This document shows, in pieces, positions 25,653 to 38,332 of a DNA stretch of 64,000 nt. The stretch is from Gossypium raimondii (lineage: Eukaryota > Streptophyta > Magnoliopsida > Malvales > Malvaceae): positions 18,166,001-18,230,000 of the forward strand of contig NC_068569.1 of the NCBI RefSeq assembly GCF_025698545.1. Direction: 5' to 3'. Both the position numbers and the translations under genes were made by a program. The stretch's first letter is position 1. The number at the start of each line of letters is the position of its first letter. The notes beneath the pieces were generated by a model. That model worked only from the letters and a program-made list of their open reading frames with translations, was not told where the DNA came from and ran no database searches.

Positions 25653-26124
25653 TAGACGTGTTCATAGCCCGGGCGGCCCGGCCCGGCCCGACGGCCCGCC
25701 CGAAATATGAGAGGGTTTGGGTAAAAATATAGGCCCGAAATATGGGCTTGGGCAAAAAAACGAGGCCCGATTAAAAAACGGGCCGGGCCTCGGGCACCAC
25801 TTTTTTGGCCCGGCCGAATAATAAATATTTTATTATTTTTTAATTTTAAAATACTTTTAAAATACTTTTTTAATTTTTTAATTTTAAAATTTTTAAAATT
25901 TTTTAAAATACTTTTTAAATTTTTTAATTTTAAAATATTTTAAAATACTTTTTTAATTTTTATTTTAATTTTAAAATAAATTTTTGGTATTTATTTAAAA
26001 ACGGGCCGGGCCGGCTTATGAATTTTTTCCCGGGCCGGGCCTGGGCAAAATTCTAGGCCCATATTTCGGCCAGCCTAGGACCCGGCCGAATTTTTTTCAG
26101 GCCGCCCGCCCATGAACACCTCTA
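25653..26124. mobile_element. hAT-type MITE, copy 2
   Basis: Same family as 16068-16533: it begins TAGACGTGTTCATAGCCCGGG, ends CGCCCATGAACACCTCTA, has GC-rich flanks (CCCGAAATATGGGCTTGGGC in both copies) and an A/T-only centre. I see no matching 8-bp duplication here (GTCGTACC before, CCCAATGG after). It sits inside the solo LTR at 25513-30296. Confidence 0.78.
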
Positions 26125-26297
26125 CCCAATGGGGATGAATAATAATAAATTAATTTTAACCTAAACGCAAATAAATCTAATTAATACTTTAAACAAATTA
26201 TATTACGATAAAACATAAAAGAATAAATTTTGGATTTTGAAAAATAAAGAAGACTTCAGAAAACTAATTTATAAACTTAATCAATTCTAAACATGGG

Positions 26298-29161
26298 TGT
26301 AACGACTCGATAGTTAGGGGTGTCAGATAGTGCATTCCCGGGACTTTATTCCCGTAAATTGAACTCGTAAATATTTTTAATAAATATATACAAAGCTAGT
26401 TGTGTAGTTAATTAGGTTCCGGTTAAGCGAATTTGCTTGAATTAAGAACTATTAGAGTATAAGGACAAAATTACATATAGGATAAATGTTGAATTATAGA
26501 TTAAAAATTAATTAAAGGGGCTAAAGAAGCAATTATGTCTTGTTCCATTAAGTGGATGGCATTAATGATGATTATATATATTAACTTATTATATACTATA
26601 TGTTATATTATATAATAAGAAATATATATGTATATATATTATAATTATAATAAAATAAAGTATAATAAAAGAAAGAGAACATGCAAAAGTAAGAAAGAAA
26701 AAGAAAGAAAGGAGAAAGGAAGAACCACGCACGGCCATAAGGGTTTTTAGGTTTTAAACTTTAATTGGTTAGTCAATTTAGTCCATTTTTTGTAATTTTT
26801 ATATTTTGGAATTTTGATGTTAAGTACTACCCGACTCATGTTGAAATTTTAACAATTATTAAGATTTTAAATGTTGTTAATGTTGAATAGTTTCAGTATT
26901 AGGAATTAAATTGATAGATTTTTAAGCTAGAAATGGAAAATGATTAAATTGTAGAACAAATTGTAAATTTTGTGTATTAGGGATTAAATTATAAAAAATG
27001 AAATTTAGGGTTTAATTGAAAATAAGGAACTAAATTTATTTTAAAGTGAAATTAGTGTAAAAATATAGAATTAAATGTGAAGAATAAAAATTAGTATTGG
27101 TTTAAAGATTAAATTGGAATATAAGCAATTATTGAGTGAAAATTGAAATATTCAATGTGAAATTGATTTGTGTTGTATTGATGTATTTTAATTGTTTTAA
27201 TTCTATAGCTAACGTTATACCGAAATTCTCGACTAAAAAGGAGAAGGATAAAATCGACATTGAATAGCTTGGAATCTATGGTTTGTGTTTCTATAATCCA
27301 AACTAAATTGTAAATTATTGCATTTTGATTTCTTGCATATGGTAAGCATTGGAGGTGAGAACTATTGTATTTTACAATTGAAATGGATTGACTTGGTATG
27401 TGATGAATTTATTGGAATGATATTGATTGAATTGAATAGGTATATATGTGATAATGTGCTTATATGAAATTTGATATTGGATATATATATTGAAAGCGAA
27501 ATGGAACCCTATTAACTGTATCGGGCTGAGTCAGATATAGATGGTATGCCATAGGATAGGAAGAGTTCAGGGATTTCTTCGACTTCGAGTCGATGAGGCA
27601 TTGGGTGCCAATTTGCTTCGGTTTAATCAATAAGACACTAGGTGTCAATTTATATAACGCTGGGCGCAATTGTTACTTCGGATTATTCCGATGAGGTACT
27701 AGGTGCGAACTGGTGTGTTGGTTGGATCCGTGTATCTGTCCGAGTTTGAATTGTGTTAATAGGGGTAAATAAATAATAAAATTTTATAATTGATATTGAA
27801 ATGACATGAAATGTGAAATATGTTGTGAACAAATGGAGTATATGAGTTATGTACTCATGAATTGAATATGAAATGGATAATGCCGTTATTTAAATGAAAT
27901 GTGGATTGATATGTGAAAAGTTAATTATATAGCTAGTGATGTGTATTGAGATATTTGTTAAACAAAACAAATATGGTAGTATGTGAAAATTGAATATGGT
28001 ATAAAATGATACGGTAATATGCATGAAATTGAAATAATGGTATATGACAAATATAAGCTTAGACAATAGTATGTTCATATAATTCAAATTATGCATTTTT
28101 GTATCATTATATCTTTAATTGTTCGGATTATAGAAATATCACTGAGTTTTACTCAGTGTACGGTTTTGGTTTTTCCATGCGCAGGTTAGGTACTTCTATT
28201 TTGATCGCCGATTCAGCATCCAGCATCTCGATCTCAAATGTGGTGATGTTTATCTTTTTGTGTTGACATGTACCTAGGATGTCTAGTTGATAGTTATTTT
28301 GTAGATGAATTGTAAATAAAGTTATAAGTGTAATGTTGGTTTGAGTATATAAATGTATGTTTGTGTTTGAAGTCATAATTTGGCATGTTGTTTGAACCAA
28401 TGCTTGATTATGTGTATGTGAATATAAGTTGATGTTTTAGGTATATATGAGCTAGGCCAAATTGATGGATTTTGGCATGTTTAAAATTTTGATTTGAATG
28501 ATGCATTGATGATATATTTTGATGATATAAATGTGGTACAATTGAGGGTACATTGATTAGGCACCTAGGATGATTGTTTTAATATGTTTTGAGTGTGTTT
28601 GATCGTGTTTTGAATAGATTAAACGAATGGTTTTTGAGTTGCTTAATGTCCAAGCAAGTAGGAAATGGTAAACTTGTGGTTTAAAGCACATTTTAGGTCC
28701 ACACGGCTAGACATACGAGCGTGTGACTTGACCGCGTAAGACACACGACTAGTACACGGGCGTGCGAGGCCATTTTGAGGGTTACACGGCTTGTCACACG
28801 GGCGTGTGGCTTGGCTGTGAGACCCAAGTCAATGAGTTACACGGGCACGGACATGGGCTGGGACACGGGCGTGTGTCCCTACTTCAAATGCCCATACGGC
28901 TTAGCCACATGCCCATATGACCATTGCAGTGAAATTTTTCTAAATTTTTCTCAAAATTTTCAAACGTTCCCAATTTAGTCTCAAATCATTTCTAAAGTGA
29001 TTTTAGGCCCCCAAAGGCTTGAATTAGGGACTCTATGCATGTTTAAGGATGAATTATATTGTGATTATTGTAATGTTTCGAAACCAATGAATTAGATTAC
29101 GTTTATTTGGTAATGCTCTGAAACCCTATTCTAGCAACGGATACGGGTTAGGGGTGTTACA
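26298..29161 (-). mobile_element. Long solo LTR (TGTAACACCCC family), minus orientation
   Basis: Reverse-complemented, the element begins TGTAACACCCCTAACCCG and ends GAGTCGTTACA. The flanks are ATGGG (26293-26297) and ATAGG (29162-29166), a 5-bp duplication with one change. It is 2864 bp without polyprotein, primer site or second LTR. The region 28700-28890 holds several CACACGGGCGTGTG-like words, a pattern I associate with cotton LTR retrotransposons. A related LTR in the other orientation lies at 51987-54948 (TGTAACACCCCTTACTCG start). Confidence 0.68.
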
Positions 29162-30301
29162 ATAGGTGATTAGCTCACTTCGTTGGTCATAACTAATTTC
29201 TATTTCGGGTTTATACTCAATCAACTAGTCATTACCCTAGTAAGATCTCTCGATCTTCCACTAAACTAATGAGTAGGCAATAACTACTTATCTCTCGACC
29301 TTCCAGTCCAAACCGATTTGGGGATAAGGTGTTCATGGATAGGTCATACCAATTTTGGGTTAATTCCCACTTAAATGTCTTCCTAGGATCGTCAAGCCTA
29401 GGGTTTAAGTTATTCCTCTACCAAATAGCTGATCTACTAAGAAAACCCTATATAATAATCAATTAATCACACCTCTACTCACTGATCCCCCATAAGAGGA
29501 TTAGTTCTTTATGGATCTCATGAACACAATAAAATTAATGATAAATATAAACATAAATAACAAATCAAGAGAAAGGCTTAAGAGATTCCTGAATTGTATT
29601 GATTGAAGCACAGAATCTAGAATAGTTTGATCACGTTTACTACTCACGTTCTCTGAATAACATAAATAGAAAAGAACTGAAATAAGCCTAAAGCCTAAAA
29701 GAAGGGAAAAGCTTAAAAATAAATTTACAAAGAAAGACTTAGAATATAAAAGTTGTCCCCAAACAAGTGTTTTAATAGCTTATTTATAGAGTTAGGGTTG
29801 TCGTCGTCCTCAACCCTAGGTCAACTGACGTTCCTGTGTTTAATTTCCATTGCGCAGATGAAAACACTACTGTCGTAAGTGTTCCCCGTATAAGGCTGGT
29901 GTCATGACACCCTAGTACTTGTGTCGCGACATAGAAGGCAATATGCATGCTTCAGGGGTGTGTCGCAACATCTCTTGGCTGTGTCGCGACACCAAAGGCA
30001 GTATGGTAATTCTTGCATTCTGATCCCTATGTTGAGACATTGAACTTCTCGTGTTGCAACACAGCGACCAGCCTTGAGTTCCTACACCTTTGAGTGGTCT
30101 CCTACACACTTAGTACATTAACTCACCTTCAGGCCTCATTCAGCCCTTAAGGTCAATAAAAGACTCAAAATACACTTTTTTATTGAATTTATACTGAACT
30201 AAGAAAACGTAACTAAAACATAATGAAAATGCTTGTATTCAAACTCCTTAAGTACAGAAACTAGTTTAATGCGTTGCATCGTATTACGATAGATCAGTAT
30301 G

Positions 30302-30921
30302 GTTGCCTGGCGTATTTGGAAAAATCGTAACATATTTGTCTTTCAGGGAATAACGTGGAGTGTCGAGGAGTTGGTTAAAGTTTCATACAGTTGGGTTAAA
30401 TAATATACCTTATACCATAAGGCAAATGTTCCTAAATGGCAAGTGTCAAACTCAGCCCCACCTTTATCTGAGAATTGGATTCAATTGAGCACTGATGATG
30501 GCATAGTAGAAGAGGATTTCGGGGTTGCCATGATTGGGGGGTTTTATGAAACAGATACGGGAGTTGGATCCTTGGCTATAATCGGTTTATTGGAATCTAT
30601 TCTATCTTAGATGCGAAATTATGGGACATTTGGAATGGTCTGATGATTGCATTAGATATAGGATTCGACAATTTGATAATTTTTTCAGACAGTCAAGAAG
30701 CGGCACAAGCTTTATAGAGTAAGTCTTCAAATGGTTCGAATTTCGCTTTAGTCAGAAGAATCCGACTATTATTGGCTAGAATGGTGCATTGGTCAATTCA
30801 TCATGTTTTTAGAGAACTCAACAAAGATGCTGATAGGCTAGTGAAAATGATGGTTGGTTATAATGGCGGCCTTCAATTTTTTGAAACGCCTCCAAGGGGA
30901 CTTGAATATATATCTAAATAG
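30302..30921 (+). pseudogene. LINE RNase H-like (RVT_3) domain remnant
   Basis: It reads VAWRIWKNRN at the left edge, then LWDIWNGLMIALDIGFDNL and IIFSDSQEAAQAL, and a final HHVFRELNKDADRLVKM. This order matches the RNase H-like domain at the C-terminus of plant LINE polyproteins, including the acidic Asp of the FSDS word and the Asp of NKDAD. In-frame stops occur near 30610 and 30715. The frame ends at a TAG (30919-30921), 21 bp before the poly-A tract. Confidence 0.75.
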
Positions 30922-30953
30922 TTCTTTGTAATATTTTTTCTTAAAAAAAAAAA

Positions 30954-33164
30954 GCCACATTTGTTTGTGAATTCTTTCTCCGAAATCACACACGACTGCT
31001 TTCGCATTACTCTTAAATTATTATTTCAGTAATAAAATTATTTTTTACTTAAATATAATTATAAAAATGTATAAGCATGAATATTAATATTATTAATTAT
31101 TGTTAGCTTTAACTTATAAAGCTTTTTATACAACTAACATTTAAAATAAAATTTTCTTAAGTAATTTCATGAAAATATTATTAAAAATCTAATTGTAGAT
31201 TTTAAGATTTTAAAATAGTAAAGTCAATTCAAAATAATTTCAATATGTTCCAACTTGTAAGCATTTTTCAAAGGTTAAATATGGTTACCTTACCTAAAGT
31301 GCCAATAGAGGTCGGTAGAGAACCATTTCCGGAAGTGTAAAGTGTAAAGTGTAAAGTATATATTCTTCAGGTATCAATGCTGAACACAAAAATATATACA
31401 TATATATACTTCTTTATGGTATCAATATTCTTTTGTTGTAATTAAACACGATTTCTACATTCCAACAGTTATATTTAATCTTTAATGACGATGAACAGCT
31501 AAAATTTATTCATTGGCACTCCAAAAGCATGAAATTAATATTCAATCATCACAAAAAAAAAAATTCTTACCTTCTTTCTCTTGTACATATTTTTGTGAAA
31601 GATTTATGTAAGCTTTATTCATTCTTACTGAAAGCTTGCGGTTTGTAAACACCTACCAGTTTTTGTTTATGCAAATTTACCATTTTGTAAGTTTGGTTCA
31701 ATTAATCTTTACCGTTGAAAAAAATAAAGATAATGGTTTTTATGTTATAGTGAACTGAAAACTTGTTAGCAATTGAGGTGAAGGTAATGGAGATCGATAG
31801 TCAAATCATTAAAAATTATTGGTGTTAATTTTTTTAATTCGAAATAAATAAAATTTTTAATTATCTCTTCATATTCTTTCGTTTTCCTTTTTCGAAAAAG
31901 GGTATAAACTTTTATTTAACAATTACTTTAAGGTTGAATACATAACTATCCCTTAGCATCATCTAAAAGTAGATTTCAACAAGAAGATGGATTAGAGCAA
32001 ACACAGAACAAGTGATCTAAACAATCAAGAGATTTTTTTTCAATTGAATAAGTTGAGAATTTTGAATCGGTTGATACCTACTGTCGGTAGGAATCATGTG
32101 GTATAACGAGTGCCAAGGAAAGCATGAACCATGAGACATAAGTTGGGTCTGGAAACATACCGATTGAAACCAGACGAAATACAGTGTTCAAGATGTTAGA
32201 AAACGAAACAAATATCATTTTACAAACGTTGTCGGGACTGGTCATTGACACAGTCATTAGATGGTGATCTCACTTCTCTATAGTCTTCAAGATCTAGTGG
32301 GGGTCCACCCAACACTCTCACATGCAATTTTTTATACCTCCCCCTCCCCCCTTCTCTCCTGTCTTCATTTTCAATTTCTTTGGTCAAATAATAAACTAAA
32401 CCCCTCAAAAAAAAAATGGTCCCACTTTTTGAGGTATAATATATTTACAAAGCTAAATTATTGTATGCAAAGTTTAAAAAAAAAATGCAAACACAAACCA
32501 TGACTGACACCGTGACATCAGGCATACATGGACTCAAGGCCTTCAAAAAAAAAAAACAGAAGCAGGCTTTGAATCATCATAACAATGACTATATTATCGT
32601 GTTGAAGTGACCAATATATATATTCATATGCAGGCGATAGCAGCCGAGGGACGACGTCGATAAATATGTAAAAAGAGAAACAAAGGGGAATGCGTGTGAA
32701 AATGAAGCAATGAAACAAATAGTGATGTATATAGAAATATAGTCCCGCCGAATCACCATTTTCATGATTAGGTCCTGCCCTGCTCCGACAAAAGCTGTCG
32801 GCGCCAACTACCGCCCGCCGTGACCTTTTTTTTTTTTACCTTTCAAATCGTTTCATTCAAAAGCTTAATTAAAATTTACTATTTAATTTGAGTTTTGACC
32901 ATTATTCTGTTTTTTACTTGCATGTTCTTTTATTATTATTTTCGCTCTAACCAAGTCCCACCTCGGATAACGATTATTCACTTTTACTTAAGTCATTATC
33001 AACAATATCGATAAAAAAGATAAAAAAGATAAAAAAGAAAGACCAAGTGCCTGTCTACTTCTTTTACTTTCGCTTGTTCTAGTTTGTAAACTAGAGTTGT
33101 CTTCTCCCCTCATTCTATTTTCTTTTTCCTTCTTCTTTTACGCTATATTATCGCAAGGGAAAAG
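30954..33164. other. Spacer and promoter region of the bHLH gene
   Basis: AT-rich spacer with no supported gene. About 32750-33164 is the likely promoter and leader of the bHLH gene, with a pyrimidine-rich stretch at 33050-33140. A short GTAAA-rich direct repeat occurs at 31335-31355 (gtgtaaa three times). Nothing else is recognised. Confidence 0.45.
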
Positions 33165-33943
33165 ATGTTTCCTGTGAAAAGTTTCAGTGGGGTTGAGAAT
33201 AACAACAGCCCGGTCATGTTAATGGAGGGTGAAGATTCCCTTAAGGATTTATCAGAGAGAAAAACAATGGAAGCCTGTAAGAGTCACAAGGAAGCTGAAA
33301 GGAGGCGCAGGCAACGTATCAATGCCCATTTCTCCACTCTCCGCTCTGTCCTCCCCAACACCACTAAGGTTCTTTTAACAAAACAAAAAACAAACAATGC
33401 TACTGTTAGTGTTACGATTGATGTTGTTTTAATGTCTTTGTTTTTTTGAAACAGACGGATAAGGCGTCGTTACTGGCGGAGGTTGTTCATCACGTGAGGG
33501 AGCTAAAGAGGCAAGTGGAAGACGTAGGGCGGCGCGACCGCGACGGTTGTTGTAGTAACAGCCGACCGGAGCTCGACACGTCGTGGCCGTTTCCTGGGGA
33601 ATGTGACGAGGCGACGTTGAGCTTTTGTGACGAAGGAGGGAAGTTGTTAAAAGCGACGATTTGCTGCGAGGATAGGCCGGGTTTGAACCACGATTTGAGC
33701 CGGGTGATCAGGTTGGTCCAGGCTAAGGTGGTTCGAGCTGAGATGACGACGGTTGGTGGGCGGACCAAGAGCGTCGTGGTGATGCAATGGAGCGGCGATG
33801 AGGAGCAAGTTGGACCGTTGAAACGGGCTTTGAAGGATGTGGTGGAGAACCGGGTTTCTAGGTTGGCCCAAGGGACGGGAAGTAAACGGGCTCGGGTTTT
33901 TGGGTCGAATAGTGAAACTGGACATGGGTTTTTGGTAGGTTGA
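33165..33943 (+). CDS. bHLH transcription factor, bHLH30/TMO5-like group
   Basis: Two exons, 33165-33368 and 33455-33943, give 230 aa. The intron has GT...AG borders and lies in the loop of the bHLH domain. The basic region SHKEAERRRRQRIN carries His41, Glu45 and Arg49, the H-E-R set used to bind G-box/E-box DNA. Helix 1, loop and helix 2 run to about residue 88 (LLAEVVHHVRELKRQ). The C-terminal half (about 113-185, ATLSFC through KSVVVMQWSG) resembles the ACT-like dimerisation domain of this group (ICCEDRPGLNHDLSRVI). In Arabidopsis the relatives include bHLH30, AIG1/bHLH32 and bHLH106/107, which act in vascular, organ or stress development. The exact ortholog cannot be named from the sequence alone. 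The long antisense open frame here is a GC-rich shadow. Confidence 0.93.
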
Positions 33944-34559
33944 GGAAGTGTTTGATTTTGTTGATGTGATAATGGCATAATGGTAAATTAGAAAATAACT
34001 TGAATATTATAAGGTTAAATTAAATGTGTATATATATTATATTATACTCTCAATTGGTTAATTTTGAGGAATTTGGGATGCTTTATTATTATAGTATATA
34101 TAAGAGAGGTTTCTTCAAGTTTTCCTTATTTATCTTTTCCTACTATTTATATTTATAATAAATAAGGCATGCTTGTCTACTTATTTGGTGCTTTCTTTTC
34201 TTTTGTTTGTCAACTCTTTTAACTCCATATGTTATTTTTAAAATTAATGTCAATTTTAATTTTTACCACTTCTCCAGTGATTCAATTGATTATTTTCGTG
34301 TCTTATTAAGTTTTAATTTAAGCACGATGATTAAGTGTTAGCAAACATAACTAATTTGAGCAACAATGGGTTCTGATGGCAATACTGAAGGGTGTTATAT
34401 GTTAGGCAATATATAAATTATTTTTTAAAATAAAAAAGACATTTATTAAAGAGAAAAATAAGATAAGAAATCAATTATAAAACAAGAAAAGCACCTAAAT
34501 TCAAATCATGATGCTTATCCAGTACATCCAAACCTAGTTCCACTCATCAATATCCACAT
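33944..34559. other. 3' flank of the bHLH gene
   Basis: Probable 3' UTR to about 34180, then AT-rich spacer. No further feature is seen. Confidence 0.4.
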
Positions 34560-35325
34560 TAGCCAATTTCTTACCTCTGGCAATATCCACAATAAAGAGA
34601 GGACAAGAAATACATTCCGTGTAGTTTACTTTCCATAAAGTTATCTTTGCGAAAACATATAACCCTACGAAATGGTAATGGATGGAGGTCAGAGGCAATA
34701 GTAACACAATCTTTAAGAATTAATTTTGAATCCAAGACATCCAAATGTTGATTATCGGTTTCCAAAGTAACACCATCCAAATGCAACGATTGAAACCAAG
34801 AAAGAACCTTATGCACAGCTAAAATTTCAGCCATAAAGAATCAAAATTACTCTTCATGAAGGTCGCAATACATCTCACAGAACCACTTGTTTCATTGCGC
34901 ACAATAGCAGCCCATCCCATATCGCCACTCTAGCGCTGTCAATATTACATTTAAGCATCTCAATATTCGGCTTTCTCCAACAAACGTCGCATCCCTCAAC
35001 CGCCGGACGCAGGACTGACTGAGAGGAATGAACCATGCACGCCCCAACCAACATTGTAAAAATTCGTTCACATAATGCACAAGTTAGTCGGCTGTCATAG
35101 AAATTTGTTTCCAAACCATCACATTTATGCTAAACCAAATGCCCCATAACAACCCCAGCACACGCCTCCTCTTTTTCATCTTGCTGCTCAACCAGCATGC
35201 AAGCAACAAACTCCTTAACCGAACCATTGATAGGCACAAAACCAGTTTCCTGCCAAACAGTTGTTGCAAAGGGGCAATGAAAAAAATGTGCTCCACATCC
35301 TTACTGCATGACGACATCTAATACA
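34560..35325 (-). pseudogene. LINE fragment: zf-RVT and RNase H-like remnants
   Basis: Read on the minus strand from 35325 downward. First comes a reverse-transcriptase tail (VEHIFFIAPL, then ACWLSSKMKKRRRVLGLLWG and IWFSINVMVWKQ), then the linker and start of an RNase H-like domain (WRKPNIEMLKCNIDSA). The rest follows at 34571-34834 (MAEILAVHKVLSWFQSLHLD, GVTLETDNQHLDVL). This order is normal for a plant LINE 3' part. Frame changes separate the pieces. It is unrelated in position and strand to the LINE at 22557-30953. Confidence 0.72.
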
Positions 35326-36330
35326 GATTCATTGCAAGTATGGTGAGACTTTTTATAAATAAGAATTTAATATATATTATTAATGTAATTAATTGAATTG
35401 GTATCACAAATTAATGTATATCAGTTCAGATTTGAAGTGATTAAAAATAGTCATATATTCAATTTTGAGTTACATATAGGATTTAAATGATATTTAACAC
35501 AAAATTTTAAAATTTTTATTAATTATCTTTACAATTTGCTGTTATTTCTTTTATAATAACTACCTCCTTTATATATATATTTTTTACTTTTCTTTTAAAA
35601 AATGTCACCTGAGCGTATAGAAATCTAGTATATATTAATAAGAGAATGTGTTAATAAAATTTATAAAATTAAACCCTCACAGCATATACCCTAAAATGGT
35701 AATAAATCATATCCAAGTGAAATCCTGTACTAACATAGTACGTCGTGTGGAAAATGACCAAACCACAGTTCTTAAATGATTATTAAAATTGAAAAGAGAC
35801 ATATTTTATAATATTTATTATAATTATAACAGTTAAAATAAATCTTTATAATAACAACAACTAAATTCAGGAGTCATATAATCAAATATATAAAAAAAGA
35901 TTGAATCAAAGAGGTTAAAAAAATTCAAAGCATGAATGCTTCATTAGCTTTGATGAACACGTTTTATTGTAGTTTGAAATTTATTGCTTGAGAGGATAAA
36001 GGCAAAGCCACTTGTTTTGTAGCTTTGCATGACTAGCGAAGGGGACCAATATTTTTTTAGGTATTTGTTTTTGCTTGTTCAGACCCCACAAAGATTGGAT
36101 AACTATTGGTGTTACGTTTGCTTGGATAAGCATGCCTTGGTTGTCTTCGTCACCCTCTCAATTATGCCAACAATCCTGGAGAACAAAACAATTTAAAAAT
36201 AAAATAAAATAAAAACACAAAAACCCCCAATCTGAAAACTTTACGTGATGATATGGAGAACGCGATCATGGAAACAGAGTTATAAAAGGAAATTCATTAT
36301 TACGAAGCAAATGCAAAGGTGGGAAGAGAA
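35326..36330. other. Spacer and promoter region of the carbonic anhydrase gene
   Basis: AT-rich spacer. The last 100-200 bp form the likely leader of the carbonic anhydrase gene. No other feature is supported. Confidence 0.45.
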
Positions 36331-38332
36331 ATGGCCTGGTTGATCCGTAAGTATAATAATCGTAAATTCAAGGAGTATAGCATATTCTAATATGGAAGTT
36401 ATGTAAATTTTTTGGTGACATGTGAACTTGAATTCAGGCTTTAAAGCTCGATCGCTTGCATCGGCGACAAGGCCACTACGCGATACCCTCGATTCTTATC
36501 GCTGCTCACAGTCTCATTTCTCTGGGTTTACTACCGATGACTCTGTTCGCAGTTTCCCGAGGAAATGGCTTTGTTCAAAAGCGGTGCGTTTTGTTGATAA
36601 TATTCTTTTCTCTTGTTTCGTTTCTTTTTTCTCCCACAATGATTCCCTCCTTTTGATATGTACATATTTACTTGGATAGATGAGATTGAATGATGTGGAC
36701 GACATACAATCAAGGTCATCGTCTTCACCGGAGATCACTAGGTAAAATATGGCTTTCAATTTCTGTTGTTTAGATTATTATAAGATATTAGGTTCAAATT
36801 CAGTTTTTGAGCCTGTTGATTCTCCAAGCTTTTAATGGAAAGATGATTGCAGTCAATGAAATTCCATAGCCAGAGACCATTTCAGTACATATTCCCAGTT
36901 TCTTCATGTTATTAATAACCCCATGTTACTTAAGTTCTGTTATACTTTTGGATTAGCTACTTGAAAGTTGAAACCATAGCATTCTCCATATCTACAGGAG
37001 GCCCTCGGTTTCTGCTTCAAGCAATTCCCTAGGTGTAGGACTACAAGAAGTTACAGGCTCCAAATTGAACCTGTTTGATGAATTGAAACAGAGGTTTCTG
37101 AGTTTTAAACATCACAAATATTTGTAAGTTCTACTTAGCAGTAGGGTCATAAAATGAAGGTTCCCATGATCTGATTTTTTCTTTTAATTCCTTGTAAATT
37201 TTCATTTTCAAACAGGGAAGAATTGGAGCATTTTGAAACCCTTAAAGAAGCTCAAACACCCAAGGTTATAAACCAAACCAAACCAAACCAAAGCCACTTT
37301 ATCAATTTCCCTCATCATGCTTCTTCTATGTGACCAATTAGACTAACAAGTTTTCAAAGACAGTTTATGGTGATTGCTTGTGCAGATTCCAGGGTGTGTC
37401 CTTCTACAATCCTTGGGTTTCGACCAGGGGAAGCCTTCATGATTCGAAATGTAGCTAATCTTGTTCCTCCACTCCAGGTATTATTATTATTATTATTTAG
37501 CCATGCTGTCTTCAACTTCATTGAATTTGACAAAGCAAGGAAAACACATACTACAGATTTCATTAGAATTTATCCTTTTCGCAGAAGGGACCTTCAGAAA
37601 CTAACGCTGCCCTTGAATTTGCAGTAAAAACTCTTCAAGTAAGTGATTATTTATTGGCAAGAATACACAAGCAGCTGTTTATAAACGTATAACTTGTCAG
37701 TTTTCGTAAAATAGAGTATAAAAGGTAGATCAAAACTCAGAAAACATGGTTTTATTTTTTTATTACCAGGTTGAAAACATATTAATTATTGGTCACAGTT
37801 GCTGCGGAGGAATTCAGACCCTTATGAGCATGCAAGATAATAGTGACTCCAGGTGATGATATATGTTTTTCCTGTTTTAGCCTTAAACGAAGCCGCAGAA
37901 TTTTTGGAGCCTCACCTTATTTGTTCATTTCGAGCAGTTTTATCAAAACTTGGGTTACTAATGGGAAAAATGCAAAGTTAACAACAGAATCTGCCGCAAA
38001 CCACCTTAGCTTCGATCAACAATGCCGTCTCTGTGAGAAAGTCAGCACTCTTTTTTTAACATTTGGCATCACAAACTCCATAGTTATATGTATGTATTGG
38101 AGATGATAATTACATTGAATTGGTGTTGCAGGAATCCATAAATATGTCGCTAATGAACTTGCTAACATATCCCTGGATAAAAGAGAAGGTGAAGAAAGAG
38201 ATGCTGTTTGTTCATGGAGGATACTATGATTTTCTCAACTGTACATTTGAGAAGTGGACGCTTGATTTCAAGGGAGGCAGTGATGAAGAAAAGGGAAGGT
38301 TCTTCGTCAAAGATCAACAACTTTGGTGCTGA
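36331..38332 (+). CDS. BCA5: Beta carbonic anhydrase, plastid type (BCA5-like)
   Basis: Beta carbonic anhydrases interconvert CO2 and bicarbonate at a zinc site. Ten exons join in one frame to give 317 aa: 36331-36346, 36438-36583, 36680-36741, 36998-37123, 37216-37264, 37364-37477, 37585-37638, 37770-37852, 37938-38040 and 38132-38332. The N-terminus ([20 protein letters not shown]) is basic and Ser/Ala-rich, like a transit peptide. The zinc ligands are Cys139 (CADSRVCPS), His198 and Cys201 ([11 protein letters not shown]). Asp141-Arg143 form the active-site dyad. [28 protein letters not shown] and [15 protein letters not shown] are family signatures. Residue 200 is Cys, where I expect Arg or Ala. 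The exon 5 donor is gttata, weak but GT. The BCA5 subtype is inferred from the overall resemblance. Confidence 0.92.

Larger units (their letters stand above)
25513..30296. mobile_element. Solo LTR inserted in the LINE, itself carrying two younger insertions
   Basis: The ends read TGATCGACTC and ACGATAGATCA, so it has TG...CA termini with TGATC/GATCA inverted ends. GTATG flanks it on both sides (25508-25512 and 30297-30301). Removing the insertion and one GTATG restores continuous LINE reading from FFS across to VAWRIWKNRN. Without the two elements nested inside (25653-26124 and 26298-29161) it is about 1.4 kb. No coding domain, second LTR or primer site is seen, so it is read as a solo LTR. 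It contains repeated GTGTCGCGACA-like words at 29920-30000. Confidence 0.72.
22557..30953 (+). mobile_element. Degenerate, internally deleted LINE (non-LTR retrotransposon), split by later insertions
   Basis: Three coding remnants follow one another on the plus strand: an ORF1-like region (22557-24485), the C-terminal part of a reverse transcriptase ORF (about 24535-25512) and an RNase H-like domain (30302-30921). A poly-A tract (30943-30953) closes the element, as expected for a LINE 3' end. The endonuclease and most of the reverse transcriptase are missing between the first two blocks. The stretch 25513-30296 is a nested LTR insertion with its own duplication. All blocks contain stops and frameshifts, so the element is dead. 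Confidence 0.8.

Noticed and set aside
28700..28900. Clustered CACACGGGCGTGTG words as a possible regulatory island
   Set aside because: They lie inside the solo LTR and are a family trait of such LTRs, so no separate function is supported.
33490..33978. 162-codon minus-strand open frame
   Set aside because: GC-rich shadow of the bHLH exon 2 on the other strand; no domain or codon pattern of its own.
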